Below are positions 23,461-31,616 of a DNA stretch of 47,917 nucleotides, one piece after another. Origin of the DNA: Oscillospiraceae bacterium (lineage in GTDB: Bacteria; Bacillota; Clostridia; Oscillospirales; Ruminococcaceae). The notes below the pieces were generated by a model, which was given only the letters and a program-made list of their open reading frames with translations, was not told the origin of the DNA and made no database searches. The stretch covers positions 1-47,917 of the forward strand of contig JAFYPL010000020.1 in assembly GCA_017547525.1 (NCBI GenBank), read 5' to 3'. Both the position numbers and the translations under genes were made by a program. Within the stretch, counting starts at the first letter, position 1, and each line of letters opens with the position of its first letter.

Positions 23461-24141
23461 ATGAAAGTTTTATTCCTTGGCAACAGCCACACATTCTTTA
23501 ATGACATGCCACAGATTTTTAAAAACATCTGTGATGAAAAAGGTAAAGATGTAGAAGTAGGCATGCTGGCACACCCAGGCGTTACATACGGCTGGCACTA
23601 TAACCAGTTTACTGACCTGCGCTTTGCCCTGCTGTGGGGTGGATACGACTACATCGTAATGCAGCAGGCTGCTCACTCTCCTTGTCCAGAAAAAGAAGAA
23701 ACTCTGGCTGATGCTGGCAAAATCATCGAACTGGCAAGAGCAAATGGCGTAACTCCTATCCAGACAATGCCATGGGCGGAAAAAAGAGATCCTGAGCATC
23801 AGAAAGGTATGTATGACATTTACAATACTCTGTCTGAACAGTATGGTGTAAAACTGACAGTGGCTGGCAACGTATTCGAAGATGTATTCAACAACTACCC
23901 AGAAATTGATATGTATTACGAAGATGGTGAACACGCTTCTCCTTATGGTTCTTACACAATCGCTATGGCTGCATACGCTGCTATCTTCGGTGAAAGCGTA
24001 AAAGGTCTGAAACCTGAAAGCTACTGCACATATAAGCCTGGTTTCGTTGTAATCAATGATAAAAACGAAACTCCTGTTACTCTGGATGCAGAAAAAGCTG
24101 CAAAACTCCAGGAACTGGTTGACAAATACGAACTGAAATAA
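23461..24141 (+). CDS. SGNH-hydrolase-like protein, copy 1 (DUF4886-like)
   Basis: A 226-aa cytosolic protein without signal peptide. Block I is LFLGNSHTFFNDMP (G7-N8-S9-H10, serine nucleophile candidate S9), and block V is DGEHASPYGSY with the Asp/His pair. The central VMQQAAHSPCPEKEETL and QTMPWAEKRDP segments are shared with the next gene. This is an SGNH/GDSL esterase-type fold resembling DUF4886; the substrate is unknown. A CGGAGG ribosome-binding site precedes the ATG. It probably rides on the xpt transcript and ends at a strong terminator at 24151. Confidence 0.85.
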   Translation: MKVLFLGNSHTFFNDMPQIFKNICDEKGKDVEVGMLAHPGVTYGWHYNQFTDLRFALLWGGYDYIVMQQAAHSPCPEKEETLADAGKIIELARANGVTPIQTMPWAEKRDPEHQKGMYDIYNTLSEQYGVKLTVAGNVFEDVFNNYPEIDMYYEDGEHASPYGSYTIAMAAYAAIFGESVKGLKPESYCTYKPGFVVINDKNETPVTLDAEKAAKLQELVDKYELK

Positions 24142-24150
24142 TCCATTTAT

Positions 24151-24188
24151 AAAGGCATCTGCTTTATGCGGATGCCTTTTACATTTTT
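24151..24188 (+). terminator. Terminator after SGNH copy 1
   Basis: AAAGGCATC (24151-24159) pairs with GATGCCTTT (24171-24179), with further inner pairs, followed by TTTTACATTTTTTT. It ends the xpt-SGNH transcript. Confidence 0.9.
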
Positions 24189-24202
24189 TTACGGTTTGTA
24201 CA

Positions 24203-24231
24203 TTGAACCCATTTACAAAGTATAATATAAT
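24203..24231 (+). promoter_or_regulatory. Promoter of SGNH copy 2
   Basis: TTGAAC (24203-24208) and TATAAT (24226-24231) are separated by 17 nt. The second paralogue is therefore expressed separately from the first. Confidence 0.65.
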
Positions 24232-24282
24232 ATATTTATATACAATTCGTGTATCGTTTTATAACAATTCAAGGAGGAAAAC

Positions 24283-25068
24283 ATGAAAGTATTATTTATA
24301 GGTAACAGCCATACTTATTACAATGATATGCCACAGATTTTTGCGGATATCTGTAAAGAACGCGGAAAAGACGTGGAAGTAGCTATGCAGGCACATCCTG
24401 GTGTTACTTATGGCTGGCACTATGGTCAGAAAACTGAACTGCGTTTTGCGCTTATGCATGGTGGATTTGATTATGTTGTAATGCAGCAGGCCGCCCACTC
24501 ACCTTGCCCTGCCAAAGAAGAAACTCTGGCTGATGGTAAAAAGATAATAGAAATGGCAAGAGCAAACGGCGTAACCCCTATTCAGACAATGCCATGGGCA
24601 GAAAAGAGAGACCCAGACCACCAGAAAGGTATGTATGACATTTACAACACTCTGGCGGAAGAAACAGGTGTTAAACTGACAGTGACAGGCAATGTATTTG
24701 AAGACGTATTCTACAATTACCCTGAAATCAACCTGTACTGGAGAGACGGCGAACACGCATCCCCATATGGTTCTTATGTAATAGCAATGGCTGCGTACGC
24801 CGCTATATTCGGTGAAAGTGTAAAAGGCCTGAAACCTGAAAGTTACGAAACCTTCCCTGTAACAGAAGAATCATGGAGTGAAATACGGGAAGCTTTCGCA
24901 GCATTAGGCACAAATCCTAACGACCCTGAGTTGCAGGCCGCTGCAATGGCAAAATATAAAGAAAACGTATTCTCTGTGGACTCCAAAGAAGAAGCAAAAT
25001 ACATGCTTGATCCTGAAAAAGCCGCTAAACTTCAGGAACTGGTAGATAAATGGGCTTTAGGAAAATAG
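24283..25068 (+). CDS. SGNH-hydrolase-like protein, copy 2
   Basis: A 261-aa paralogue of the preceding SGNH gene. Over the first 185 residues the two share most positions, including GNSHT, HPGVTYGWHY, QQAAHSPCP and DGEHASPYGSY. After KPESY the copies diverge: this one has an insert of about 40 residues rich in E and A (residues about 195-235) before the shared end PEKAAKLQELVDK. The catalytic motifs are intact. It has its own promoter and terminator. AAGGAGG precedes the ATG. The tandem arrangement indicates a local duplication. Confidence 0.85.
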   Translation: MKVLFIGNSHTYYNDMPQIFADICKERGKDVEVAMQAHPGVTYGWHYGQKTELRFALMHGGFDYVVMQQAAHSPCPAKEETLADGKKIIEMARANGVTPIQTMPWAEKRDPDHQKGMYDIYNTLAEETGVKLTVTGNVFEDVFYNYPEINLYWRDGEHASPYGSYVIAMAAYAAIFGESVKGLKPESYETFPVTEESWSEIREAFAALGTNPNDPELQAAAMAKYKENVFSVDSKEEAKYMLDPEKAAKLQELVDKWALGK

Positions 25069-25082
25069 TCCGTATAAAAGTG

Positions 25083-25112
25083 AAACCACCCATACGGGTG
25101 GTTTTATTTTAT
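25083..25112 (+). terminator. Terminator after SGNH copy 2
   Basis: AAACCACCC (25083-25091) pairs with GGGTGGTTT (25096-25104) around ATAC, followed by TATTTTATTT. The convergent small gene ends at 25109. Confidence 0.88.
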
Positions 25113-25300
25113 TTCATCATATCATCTACAGCATTCTGCCCCGCCATAGCTATTTTTTTACCTGTACGTTTCATGTTATTCATTGTTTTCTGAACAGATT
25201 TATTTTCGCTCATATACATGGCACCTGCAGTAACCGCCATAGCACCCACTGCCGCGCCTACAGCCATATTTTTTACGGCTTTCATCATTCTGTTTTCCAT
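25109..25300 (-). CDS. Small YtxH-like membrane protein
   Basis: A 63-aa protein with one glycine/alanine-rich hydrophobic segment (residues 11-30, MAVGAAVGAMAVTAGAMYM) followed by a basic helical tail. This is the layout of YtxH-type small stress-associated proteins, but the match is by pattern only. A good AGAGGTG ribosome-binding site lies ahead of the ATG, supporting a real gene. The function is unknown. Confidence 0.65.
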   Translation of the reverse strand: MENRMMKAVKNMAVGAAVGAMAVTAGAMYMSENKSVQKTMNNMKRTGKKIAMAGQNAVDDMMK

Positions 25301-25493
25301 ATTTTCACCTCTTTTATTATTCTGTTTTTATTTTGCACCAGAAAATACAGAATATTCGTAATATTTATTTAAAAACTTTATTAACTCTCAATGAATTTTC
25401 CGTCATAAATTTTCTTCAGATTTAACAAAAATCCGGTTTATTGCTACAGAAAATATTTATATACTTAACTCATAAAAATTAAGGAGAAAGAAT

Positions 25494-26072
25494 ATGAAAA
25501 ACGAAAAACTTACGGTAAAAGACATGACAACTATTGCTTTGATGGCTGCTCTTGTCTTTGTGGCAACAAACATTAAAATCGACATTCCTACCCCATTGGG
25601 GAAAACCATGGTACATATGGGCAATATAATATGCGTGCTTTCCGGCATGCTGTTCGGTCCTCTGGCCGGAGGGCTTGCTTCCGGCATTGGCAGCGCAATT
25701 TTTGACCTTACAGACCCTATATTCGCGCCTGAATTCTGGATTACATTTATTATGAAATTCTGCATGGGCTATATTGCAGGCAAAATTGCTTTTACCGCAA
25801 AAAAATCCAAAGCAAAAATAATACTTGCAGCTGTATGTGGCATATTTTCTTACAGAATAATCTACATATCAAAAGAAGTAGTCCTTCACTATTTTATACT
25901 CAAAAGCCCATGGGAAACAGTGCTTGGTGTACTGGTTTCAACAAACATTATCAGTATTATCAGCATGACATGGAACATTATAGCTGCTGTGTTGCTCTAC
26001 TCTATGCTCACACCTCACCTGGAAAAAGCAGGTATTATAAAAGATTATACTCCTATGACTAAAACCAAATAA
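25494..26072 (+). CDS. ECF-transporter S component, probable vitamin B6 importer (copy 1)
   Basis: A 192-aa membrane protein with about six helices. It shows the S-component N-terminal motif TTIALMAALVFVATN and a conserved block GNIICVLSGMLFGPLAGGLASGIGSAIFDL, then APEFWITFIMKF. A close paralogue lies at 27142, on the other side of a pyridoxal kinase gene, so both are probably PdxU2-type pyridoxine or pyridoxal binding subunits. The substrate is inferred from context. AAGGAGA precedes the ATG. A terminator at 26081 separates it from the kinase gene. Confidence 0.85.
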   Translation: MKNEKLTVKDMTTIALMAALVFVATNIKIDIPTPLGKTMVHMGNIICVLSGMLFGPLAGGLASGIGSAIFDLTDPIFAPEFWITFIMKFCMGYIAGKIAFTAKKSKAKIILAAVCGIFSYRIIYISKEVVLHYFILKSPWETVLGVLVSTNIISIISMTWNIIAAVLLYSMLTPHLEKAGIIKDYTPMTKTK

Positions 26073-26080
26073 CAGGAAGT

Positions 26081-26113
26081 GCCGCTGTAAATATAATTAT
26101 AGCGGCTTTTTTC
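26081..26113 (+). terminator. Terminator after the first S component
   Basis: GCCGCTGTA (26081-26089) pairs with TATAGCGGC (26098-26106) with one G-T wobble, followed by TTTTTTC. The remaining 185 nt to the kinase gene is AT-rich with a TATAAT box at about 26267-26272. Confidence 0.85.
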
Positions 26114-26297
26114 TTTTATATTTCTTATATTATTGACTAAAAATGTCATATAGAGTATTATATTCTACAAATATATTTTTAATTTGTGAACAAACTGTTA
26201 ACAATCAGTGTCAGCAAATTTTCTATATTTTACATACAGTTAAACAATATATTATATCAATGTATTATAATATATTTAGAAAGCAAGAGGTATATAT

Positions 26298-27119
26298 ATG
26301 ACACCAAAGAAAGCTTTATGTATACATAGCATGGCCACAGTTGGCCGTTCCAGTACTGCTGTAATAGCACCTGCACTGGCAGCTATGGGAATACAGCCTG
26401 TAATGCTTCCAACGGTAGTTCTATCTACACATTATGGTTTTCAGGGTGTTGCAAAGCAAGACATGACTGATTTCTGTTTTGAAGCACTGGAACATTATAA
26501 AAAACTGAATCTGGAATTTGATTGTGTATACAGCGGTTTCCTTTCTTCTGTAAAACAGCTGGAACTGGTAAAAAACACCTATGCTCTAGCAAAAACTGGT
26601 ATCAAGCTTTGTGACCCTGTAATGGCTGACCACGGAAAACTGTATTCTTCCATTACCGATGAACTGGTTAAAGGGTTCAAAGACTTATGCATGGCAAGTG
26701 ATCTGATTACACCTAACCCTACAGAAGCACTGTTACTGCTGGACAGAGAGTACACTCAGCAAGTTTTCACCAGAGAAGAGGCTGCAGAAATAGCTATTGC
26801 ACTGGGCGAAAGATATGCTGATGTTATTATCACCGGTACAAAATTCACAGACGGTAGCGTGGCATGTGTAGGTTACACACAGAAAGAAAAAGAAGTTTTC
26901 TTCATCGAACTTAATTATCTACCTGTATCTTATCCTGGTACGGGAGACCTGTTTGGAGCATGTATGGCGGGCTTTATGACAAATGGTTCTTCTCTGAAAG
27001 AATCCTGTGAAAAAGCAGCCAGATTTATCGAAAACGTGGTAGCTGAAACATACAGCACCGGTGAAGAAACCCGATATGGTGTTCACATAGAACCAATGCT
27101 GAAATATCTGACAAACTAA
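26298..27119 (+). CDS. pdxK: Pyridoxal/pyridoxamine kinase
   Basis: A 273-aa ribokinase-fold enzyme that phosphorylates vitamin B6 vitamers. It opens with ALCIHSMATVGRSSTAVIAP, then VVLSTHYGFQG, SGFLSSVKQLE, DPVMADHGKLYSSI, TPNPTEA, and the ATP/anion-hole motif YPGTGDLFGACMAGF, where GTGD carries the catalytic aspartate. The PdxY/PdxK name choice is uncertain; the B6 kinase assignment is firm. AGAGGT precedes the ATG. It is followed closely by the second S component, linking uptake and trapping of vitamin B6. Confidence 0.92.
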   Translation: MTPKKALCIHSMATVGRSSTAVIAPALAAMGIQPVMLPTVVLSTHYGFQGVAKQDMTDFCFEALEHYKKLNLEFDCVYSGFLSSVKQLELVKNTYALAKTGIKLCDPVMADHGKLYSSITDELVKGFKDLCMASDLITPNPTEALLLLDREYTQQVFTREEAAEIAIALGERYADVIITGTKFTDGSVACVGYTQKEKEVFFIELNYLPVSYPGTGDLFGACMAGFMTNGSSLKESCEKAARFIENVVAETYSTGEETRYGVHIEPMLKYLTN

Positions 27120-27141
27120 GAAAAAGAGAGAGTATTTTATT

Positions 27142-27693
27142 ATGAAAAAGAATAAATCCAGAGAACTTGCATACATCGGCCTTATGGCTGCACTGGTGTT
27201 TGTAACCACAAACTTCATCAGCATCAAAATTCCTGTGGGCGGCGGCCAGACACAGATTCATGTAGGCAATGCTATGTGTATTCTTTCCGGTCTTCTGTTT
27301 GGACCTATCGCTGGTGGTCTGGCATCCGGTATCGGCAGTATGTTCGTTGACCTGCTGAACCCAGCATGGGCACCAGAGTTCTGGATTACATTTATTATGA
27401 AATTCGTTATGGGCTTTATTGCAGGCCTTATTTCCCACATGGGTAAACAGACAAAAACTAAAAACCTTATTGCTGCTATTCTTGGTGCTGTAGGTTATGT
27501 TGTATGTTACCTGACAAAAAACTACATCAAAGAAGCTATCCTTTTACAGCAGCCTTGGGAAACAGTTTCTGCTATTCTGATTACAAAAGGTGTGGCAAGC
27601 TTTACAAACGCAATGATTGCTATGACTGTATCTGTTATCCTGTTTAACATTCTGCAGCCAGCTCTTAAACGCGCAAACATTTTAAAGGACTAA
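27142..27693 (+). CDS. ECF-transporter S component, probable vitamin B6 importer (copy 2)
   Basis: A 183-aa paralogue of the S component at 25494. Shared segments include MAALVFVTTN, LSGLLFGPIAGGLASGIGS and APEFWITFIMKF. About six helices are predicted. It starts 22 nt after the kinase gene stop and probably belongs to the same transcript, which supports a B6 substrate. The energising ECF ATPases and T subunit are not in the window. Codon use is more CTG-rich than in copy 1. Confidence 0.87.
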   Translation: MKKNKSRELAYIGLMAALVFVTTNFISIKIPVGGGQTQIHVGNAMCILSGLLFGPIAGGLASGIGSMFVDLLNPAWAPEFWITFIMKFVMGFIAGLISHMGKQTKTKNLIAAILGAVGYVVCYLTKNYIKEAILLQQPWETVSAILITKGVASFTNAMIAMTVSVILFNILQPALKRANILKD

Positions 27694-27700
27694 AATAAAA

Positions 27701-28201
27701 ATGAAAAATATAAATATTGTACTGTTTCAGCCTCAGATTCCGCAGAACACAGGCAATATAGCAAGAACCTGTGCAGCAACAGGTGCAAGGCTCCACTTAG
27801 TGGGGCCTCTTGGCTTTGTATTGGATGATAAGAAACTGAAACGCGCAGGTCTTGACTACTGGGACAAACTTAGTGTAAAATTATATGAAGATATAGACGA
27901 ATTCTATGAAAAGAACAAAGGTGGCAAATTTTACTATTTTACTACCAAAGCTGTAAACAGATATACTGATGTTCAGTACGAAGACAATTGCTATATTGTA
28001 TTCGGTCGCGAGGACAAAGGTATTGACGAAAATATATTGTTCAATAACAAAGAAACTTGCGTGAGAATGCCTATGCTTCCCCGATTACGCAGTCTGAATC
28101 TGTCCAATACTGTAGCTATAGCTACTTACGAGATATTAAGACAATGGGATTTTGAAGGGTTTGAGACCGTAGGGCATCTGACAACGTACGAATGGGAGTA
28201 A
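27701..28201 (+). CDS. trmL: tRNA (cytidine/uridine-34 2'-O)-methyltransferase
   Basis: A 166-aa SPOUT-class enzyme that methylates the ribose of the wobble nucleotide in tRNA-Leu species. It opens with INIVLFQPQIPQNTGNIART (SAM-fold start), has LVGPLGFVLDD, YIVFGREDKG, and the knot motif MPMLPRLRSLNLSNTVAIA. The length matches TrmL. It begins 7 nt after the previous stop, so it is co-transcribed with the B6 genes; the ribosome-binding site lies within the end of that gene. Confidence 0.95.
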   Translation: MKNINIVLFQPQIPQNTGNIARTCAATGARLHLVGPLGFVLDDKKLKRAGLDYWDKLSVKLYEDIDEFYEKNKGGKFYYFTTKAVNRYTDVQYEDNCYIVFGREDKGIDENILFNNKETCVRMPMLPRLRSLNLSNTVAIATYEILRQWDFEGFETVGHLTTYEWE

Positions 28202-28207
28202 TTAATT

Positions 28208-29068
28208 ATGTATAACATAAAGATTATTACTGACTCCGGATGCGATATTCCTGTAAAAGCAAAACTGAAAAATGTGGATATTATGGGCTTTTACATTACT
28301 ACCGAAGATGGTAAAAGTTATGAAGAGCGTATAGATATTTCCAATAAAGAATATTATAAAATTCTGGAAAACTGTGATAAGATACCATCTACTGCACATA
28401 TTACAATGATGCGATATGGCGAAAAATATGAAAGCCTCGCCCGTCAGGGAGTAACTGATATCGTAGTAGTAACAATCAATGCAGGTGCTTCCGCCACATA
28501 TAACGCCGCTGTTATGGCAAAAGACCTTTTTTACGAAGAAAATCCTGACAGCAACGTAAACATATATGTTGTGGACAGTGTTTCCTATTCCGTAGGTTAC
28601 GGCTGGCCTGTGATGCAGGCAGACAAAATGATCGACGATGGTATTTCACCTGATGCTTTGGTTACATTCCTGAAAGATCAGTTCAGCAAAACTGAAATCG
28701 TTTTGGCTGCGTATACTCTCAAATTCATGAAAAAATCTGGCAGAATATCTGCCGCAGCTGCTTTCGCTGGTGAAATGATGGGCTTAAAACCTGTTGTTCT
28801 TATGAAAAACGGCGAAACAAAAGTGCTGGCTAAAGTACGTGGTGACCGTCTGGTTATACCTGCACTTATCCAACAATTCAAAGCAAGAGCAACTGATACA
28901 ACACATTATGTAATAGGTTATACCGATGAGGAATACGGTAAAGAACTGTATTCCGCCTGTGTAAAGGAACTGGGAGTTCCACCTGTACTTTCTGTAGAAC
29001 TGGGTAGTGCCGTAGCTACCAACGCCGGCAACCACAGTATAGGAATTATGTATTACGCAGGTAACTGA
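28208..29068 (+). CDS. DegV-family fatty-acid-binding protein
   Basis: A 286-aa DegV protein. It opens with IKIITDSGCDIP and contains TTEDGKSYEERIDIS, IPSTAHIT, the lipid-site strand TINAGASATYNAA, and MKKSGRISAAAAFAGEMMGLKPVV. DegV proteins bind fatty acids and, in FakB form, present them to a fatty-acid kinase; FakA is not in this window. It starts 6 nt after trmL with GGAG inside the upstream end, so translation is coupled. The length is typical. Confidence 0.93.
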   Translation: MYNIKIITDSGCDIPVKAKLKNVDIMGFYITTEDGKSYEERIDISNKEYYKILENCDKIPSTAHITMMRYGEKYESLARQGVTDIVVVTINAGASATYNAAVMAKDLFYEENPDSNVNIYVVDSVSYSVGYGWPVMQADKMIDDGISPDALVTFLKDQFSKTEIVLAAYTLKFMKKSGRISAAAAFAGEMMGLKPVVLMKNGETKVLAKVRGDRLVIPALIQQFKARATDTTHYVIGYTDEEYGKELYSACVKELGVPPVLSVELGSAVATNAGNHSIGIMYYAGN

Positions 29069-29074
29069 CGAACA

Positions 29075-29175
29075 CAGAAGCCTTCAAAAGCTTTTCTTCT
29101 GTGCGTTTCCAAAGCTTTAGGAATTAAATTTTTCAATTCCTGGCCGGAACGCGCAGTTCCGGCTTTTAATTTTAT
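29075..29175 (+). promoter_or_regulatory. Three-hairpin leader/terminator before queT
   Basis: Three hairpins stand in series after the degV stop. The first is CACAGAAG/CTTCTGTG, the second AGGAATT/AATTCCT at about 29119-29140, and the third GCCGGAAC (29143-29150) with GTTCCGGC (29156-29163) followed by TTTTAATTTTA. The third has terminator form and lies only about 30 nt before the queT ATG, leaving little room for a promoter behind it. It may therefore be an attenuator of queT as well as the terminator of the upstream operon. No known preQ1 riboswitch consensus was recognised. Confidence 0.6.
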
Positions 29176-29198
29176 ATATTATATTAAGAGGAGATTTT

Positions 29199-29723
29199 AT
29201 GAATAAATCAAAAAATATTTCAAGACAGGCAATGATTGCCGCTATGTACACCGTTATTGGCCTGATATTTGCGCCTTTATCCTTTGGCACAGTGCAGGTA
29301 CGTTTCAGTGAAACACTCACACTTCTGCCTGTTTTTGCATCATCCAATATATGGGGTGTAACTTTAGGTTGCCTTATCACAAACATCATCGGCCTTATGA
29401 CAGGCGCAAATATCCTGGGGAGTCTGGATATCATTTTCGGTACTGCTGCTACATTTTTTGCTGCTGTACTTACATATCTTTTCAGAAAAATTCGCATTAA
29501 AAACATGCCTATGCTTTCTGCCCTGCCTCCTGTTATAATCAATGCGGTTGTTGTAGGTTGGGAATTATGTATAATGATTAATGGAAGTTTCAACCCTGTG
29601 GTTTTCTGGGCACAGGCCATCAGCGTAGGTCTGGGACAGGCTGTAAGCTGTATGGTTTTAGGTGTACTTATGGTAAGAATCATCGAAAAACACCCTGCAC
29701 TGAAAGAAATGATGACAAAATAA
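29199..29723 (+). CDS. queT: QueT, ECF-transporter S component for queuosine precursor
   Basis: A 174-aa membrane protein. The family signature QVRFSETLTLLPVFASSNIWGVTLG is present, with ANILGSLDIIFGTAATFFAA and five to six helices. QueT is the predicted S subunit for uptake of a queuosine precursor such as preQ1. It needs a shared ECF module encoded elsewhere. AAGAGGAGA precedes the ATG. It is the fourth S component in this window. Confidence 0.92.
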   Translation: MNKSKNISRQAMIAAMYTVIGLIFAPLSFGTVQVRFSETLTLLPVFASSNIWGVTLGCLITNIIGLMTGANILGSLDIIFGTAATFFAAVLTYLFRKIRIKNMPMLSALPPVIINAVVVGWELCIMINGSFNPVVFWAQAISVGLGQAVSCMVLGVLMVRIIEKHPALKEMMTK

Positions 29724-29728
29724 AATTT

Positions 29729-29760
29729 AATCAGGCTATAATGTACACAGCCTGATTTTA
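29729..29760 (+). terminator. Terminator of queT
   Basis: AATCAGGCT (29729-29737) pairs with AGCCTGATT (29749-29757), followed by TTTA. A second, stronger hairpin follows at 29771. Confidence 0.75.
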
Positions 29761-29770
29761 TACATAACAA

Positions 29771-29803
29771 AAAACAGATGGCTTTAAAGCCATCTGTTTT
29801 AAT
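29771..29803. terminator. Terminator of aspS (bidirectional)
   Basis: A perfect 30-nt palindrome (29771-29785 with 29786-29800) is flanked by A on the left and T on the right. It lies 7 nt after the aspS stop on the - strand, where it is followed by TTTTTTG. Confidence 0.9.
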
Positions 29804-29806
29804 TTC

Positions 29807-31588
29807 TTATTTTTTTTCAACCATTGCGATATAAAGTTCATCCAGCTGTTTCTGTTCTACTGTGTCAGGACAACCTGTCATCAGTTCACTTGCATTCTGA
29901 ACTTTAGGGAATGCGATAACATCACGGATAGAATCTTTTCTGCCCATCAGCATGCAAAGTCTGTCAAAGCCGTATGCCATACCGCCGTGTGGTGGTGCGC
30001 CATATTTGTAAGCTTCAATCAGGAAGCCGAAGCTGTCATGCATTCTTTCTTCTGTGAAGCCAAGAATTTTGAACATTCTCTGCTGCAGGTCAGGGTTGTT
30101 AATACGGATAGAACCGCCACCAAGTTCAACACCATTAAGAACCATATCGTATGCTTTAGCACGGCATGCTCCTGGATCTGTTTCCAGTTTTTCGATATCC
30201 TCATCTTTTGGCATTGTAAATGGATGATGTACTGCTACGTAGCGGTTTTCTTCCTTGTCAAATTCAAACAGTGGGAAATCTGTAACCCACAGGAAATTAA
30301 ACTGTTCTGGATCAAACAGTTCGAATTTTTTAGCTACTGCCAGACGGAGTGCGCCCAAAGCAGCGTATACTACGCTGTTTTCTTCGCTTGCTACAACCAT
30401 CATAACGTCGCCTGTTTCAGCGCCACATTTTTCTCTTGTTGCTGCGATTTCTGCTTCTGTCAGGAATTTTTCGTAGCTTGATGTAGTGTTTTCAGCTGTC
30501 ATTCTTGTGTATGCCAGACCTTTTGCACCATAAGTTTTAGCAACTTCAACCAGTTTATCGATTTCTTTTCTTGTCAGTTTATCTGCCAGACCTTTTGCAA
30601 CGATACATCTTACGCTACCGCCGTTGTCGATTGCATTTCTGAATACAGCAAATCCTGTATCTTTAACACATTCTGTCAGATCACACAGTTTCATTTCAAA
30701 ACGTGTATCTGGTTTATCTGAACCATAGTTATCCATTGCATCTTTGTAAGTCATGCGTGGGAATGGAAGTGGCACATCAACATCCAGAACTTCTTTAAAT
30801 GCTTTCCGGATAAAACCTTCGTTCATTGTCTGGATATCGATTTCATCAACATATGCCATTTCGATGTCAATCTGAGTAAATTCAGGCTGGCGGTCAGCAC
30901 GCAGGTCTTCGTCACGGAAGCAACGTGCCAGCTGTACATATCTGTCATAACCAGACAGCATCAGCAGCTGTTTGTACAGCTGTGGAGACTGTGGCAGAGC
31001 AAAGAATCTGTTTGGCTGTACACGAGAAGGAACGATATAGTCACGTGCACCTTCTGGTGTGGATTTAACCAGGATAGGTGTTTCGATTTCAATAAAGTCG
31101 TTTGCATCAAAGTAGTCACGTGCAATTTTTGCCAGACGGTGACGTACGATGAGACCTTCGTGAGCGTTTGTTCTTCTCAGGTCAAGGTAACGGTATTTAA
31201 GACGAAGTTCGTCATTTACATTCACGTTATCTTTGATTTCAAAAGGAGTTGTTTCAGCTTTTGAAAGGATCTTCAGTTCTTTTACCAGAACTTCAACTTT
31301 ACCTGTAGGAATGTTATTGTTTGGGCTTTCTCTCAGTGCTACTACACCTTTAGCCATCACAACAAATTCACCACGAATCTGTTTTGCTTTTTCAAATGTA
31401 TCTCTAGGACATTCATCATTGAAGTTCAGCTGGATGATACCTTTTGTATCTCTTACATCGCAGAAGATAACTGCACCCAGGTCTCTGCTTTTTGCAATAT
31501 AACCAGCAACTACAACTTCCTGACCTACCATTGTTTCATTGATAGCTACGGAGTAGTGGGTTCTACGCATATTGCCCATTGTTTCCAT
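29807..31588 (-). CDS. aspS: Aspartyl-tRNA synthetase
   Basis: A 593-aa class II synthetase. The N-terminal OB-fold anticodon-binding domain is at about residues 8-110 (RTHYSVAINETMVGQEV), followed by the catalytic core with YRYLDLRR, the motif 2 region ARCFRDEDLRADRQPEFTQ, and motif 3 GGMAYGFDRLCMLM. The bacterial GAD insertion domain is present (about 300-420). Length fits bacterial AspRS. It lies 28 nt after hisS, a conserved pair in Bacillota, and shares its promoter. AGAGGT precedes ATG 31588. Confidence 0.97.
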   Translation of the reverse strand: METMGNMRRTHYSVAINETMVGQEVVVAGYIAKSRDLGAVIFCDVRDTKGIIQLNFNDECPRDTFEKAKQIRGEFVVMAKGVVALRESPNNNIPTGKVEVLVKELKILSKAETTPFEIKDNVNVNDELRLKYRYLDLRRTNAHEGLIVRHRLAKIARDYFDANDFIEIETPILVKSTPEGARDYIVPSRVQPNRFFALPQSPQLYKQLLMLSGYDRYVQLARCFRDEDLRADRQPEFTQIDIEMAYVDEIDIQTMNEGFIRKAFKEVLDVDVPLPFPRMTYKDAMDNYGSDKPDTRFEMKLCDLTECVKDTGFAVFRNAIDNGGSVRCIVAKGLADKLTRKEIDKLVEVAKTYGAKGLAYTRMTAENTTSSYEKFLTEAEIAATREKCGAETGDVMMVVASEENSVVYAALGALRLAVAKKFELFDPEQFNFLWVTDFPLFEFDKEENRYVAVHHPFTMPKDEDIEKLETDPGACRAKAYDMVLNGVELGGGSIRINNPDLQQRMFKILGFTEERMHDSFGFLIEAYKYGAPPHGGMAYGFDRLCMLMGRKDSIRDVIAFPKVQNASELMTGCPDTVEQKQLDELYIAMVEKK

Positions 31589-31616
31589 AAATAAATACCT
31601 CTTGTAATTAAATATA

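Noticed and set aside
29075-29198. preQ1-I or preQ1-II riboswitch before queT
   Set aside because: Hairpins are present but neither the short H-type pseudoknot with its A-rich tail nor the type II core could be recognised.
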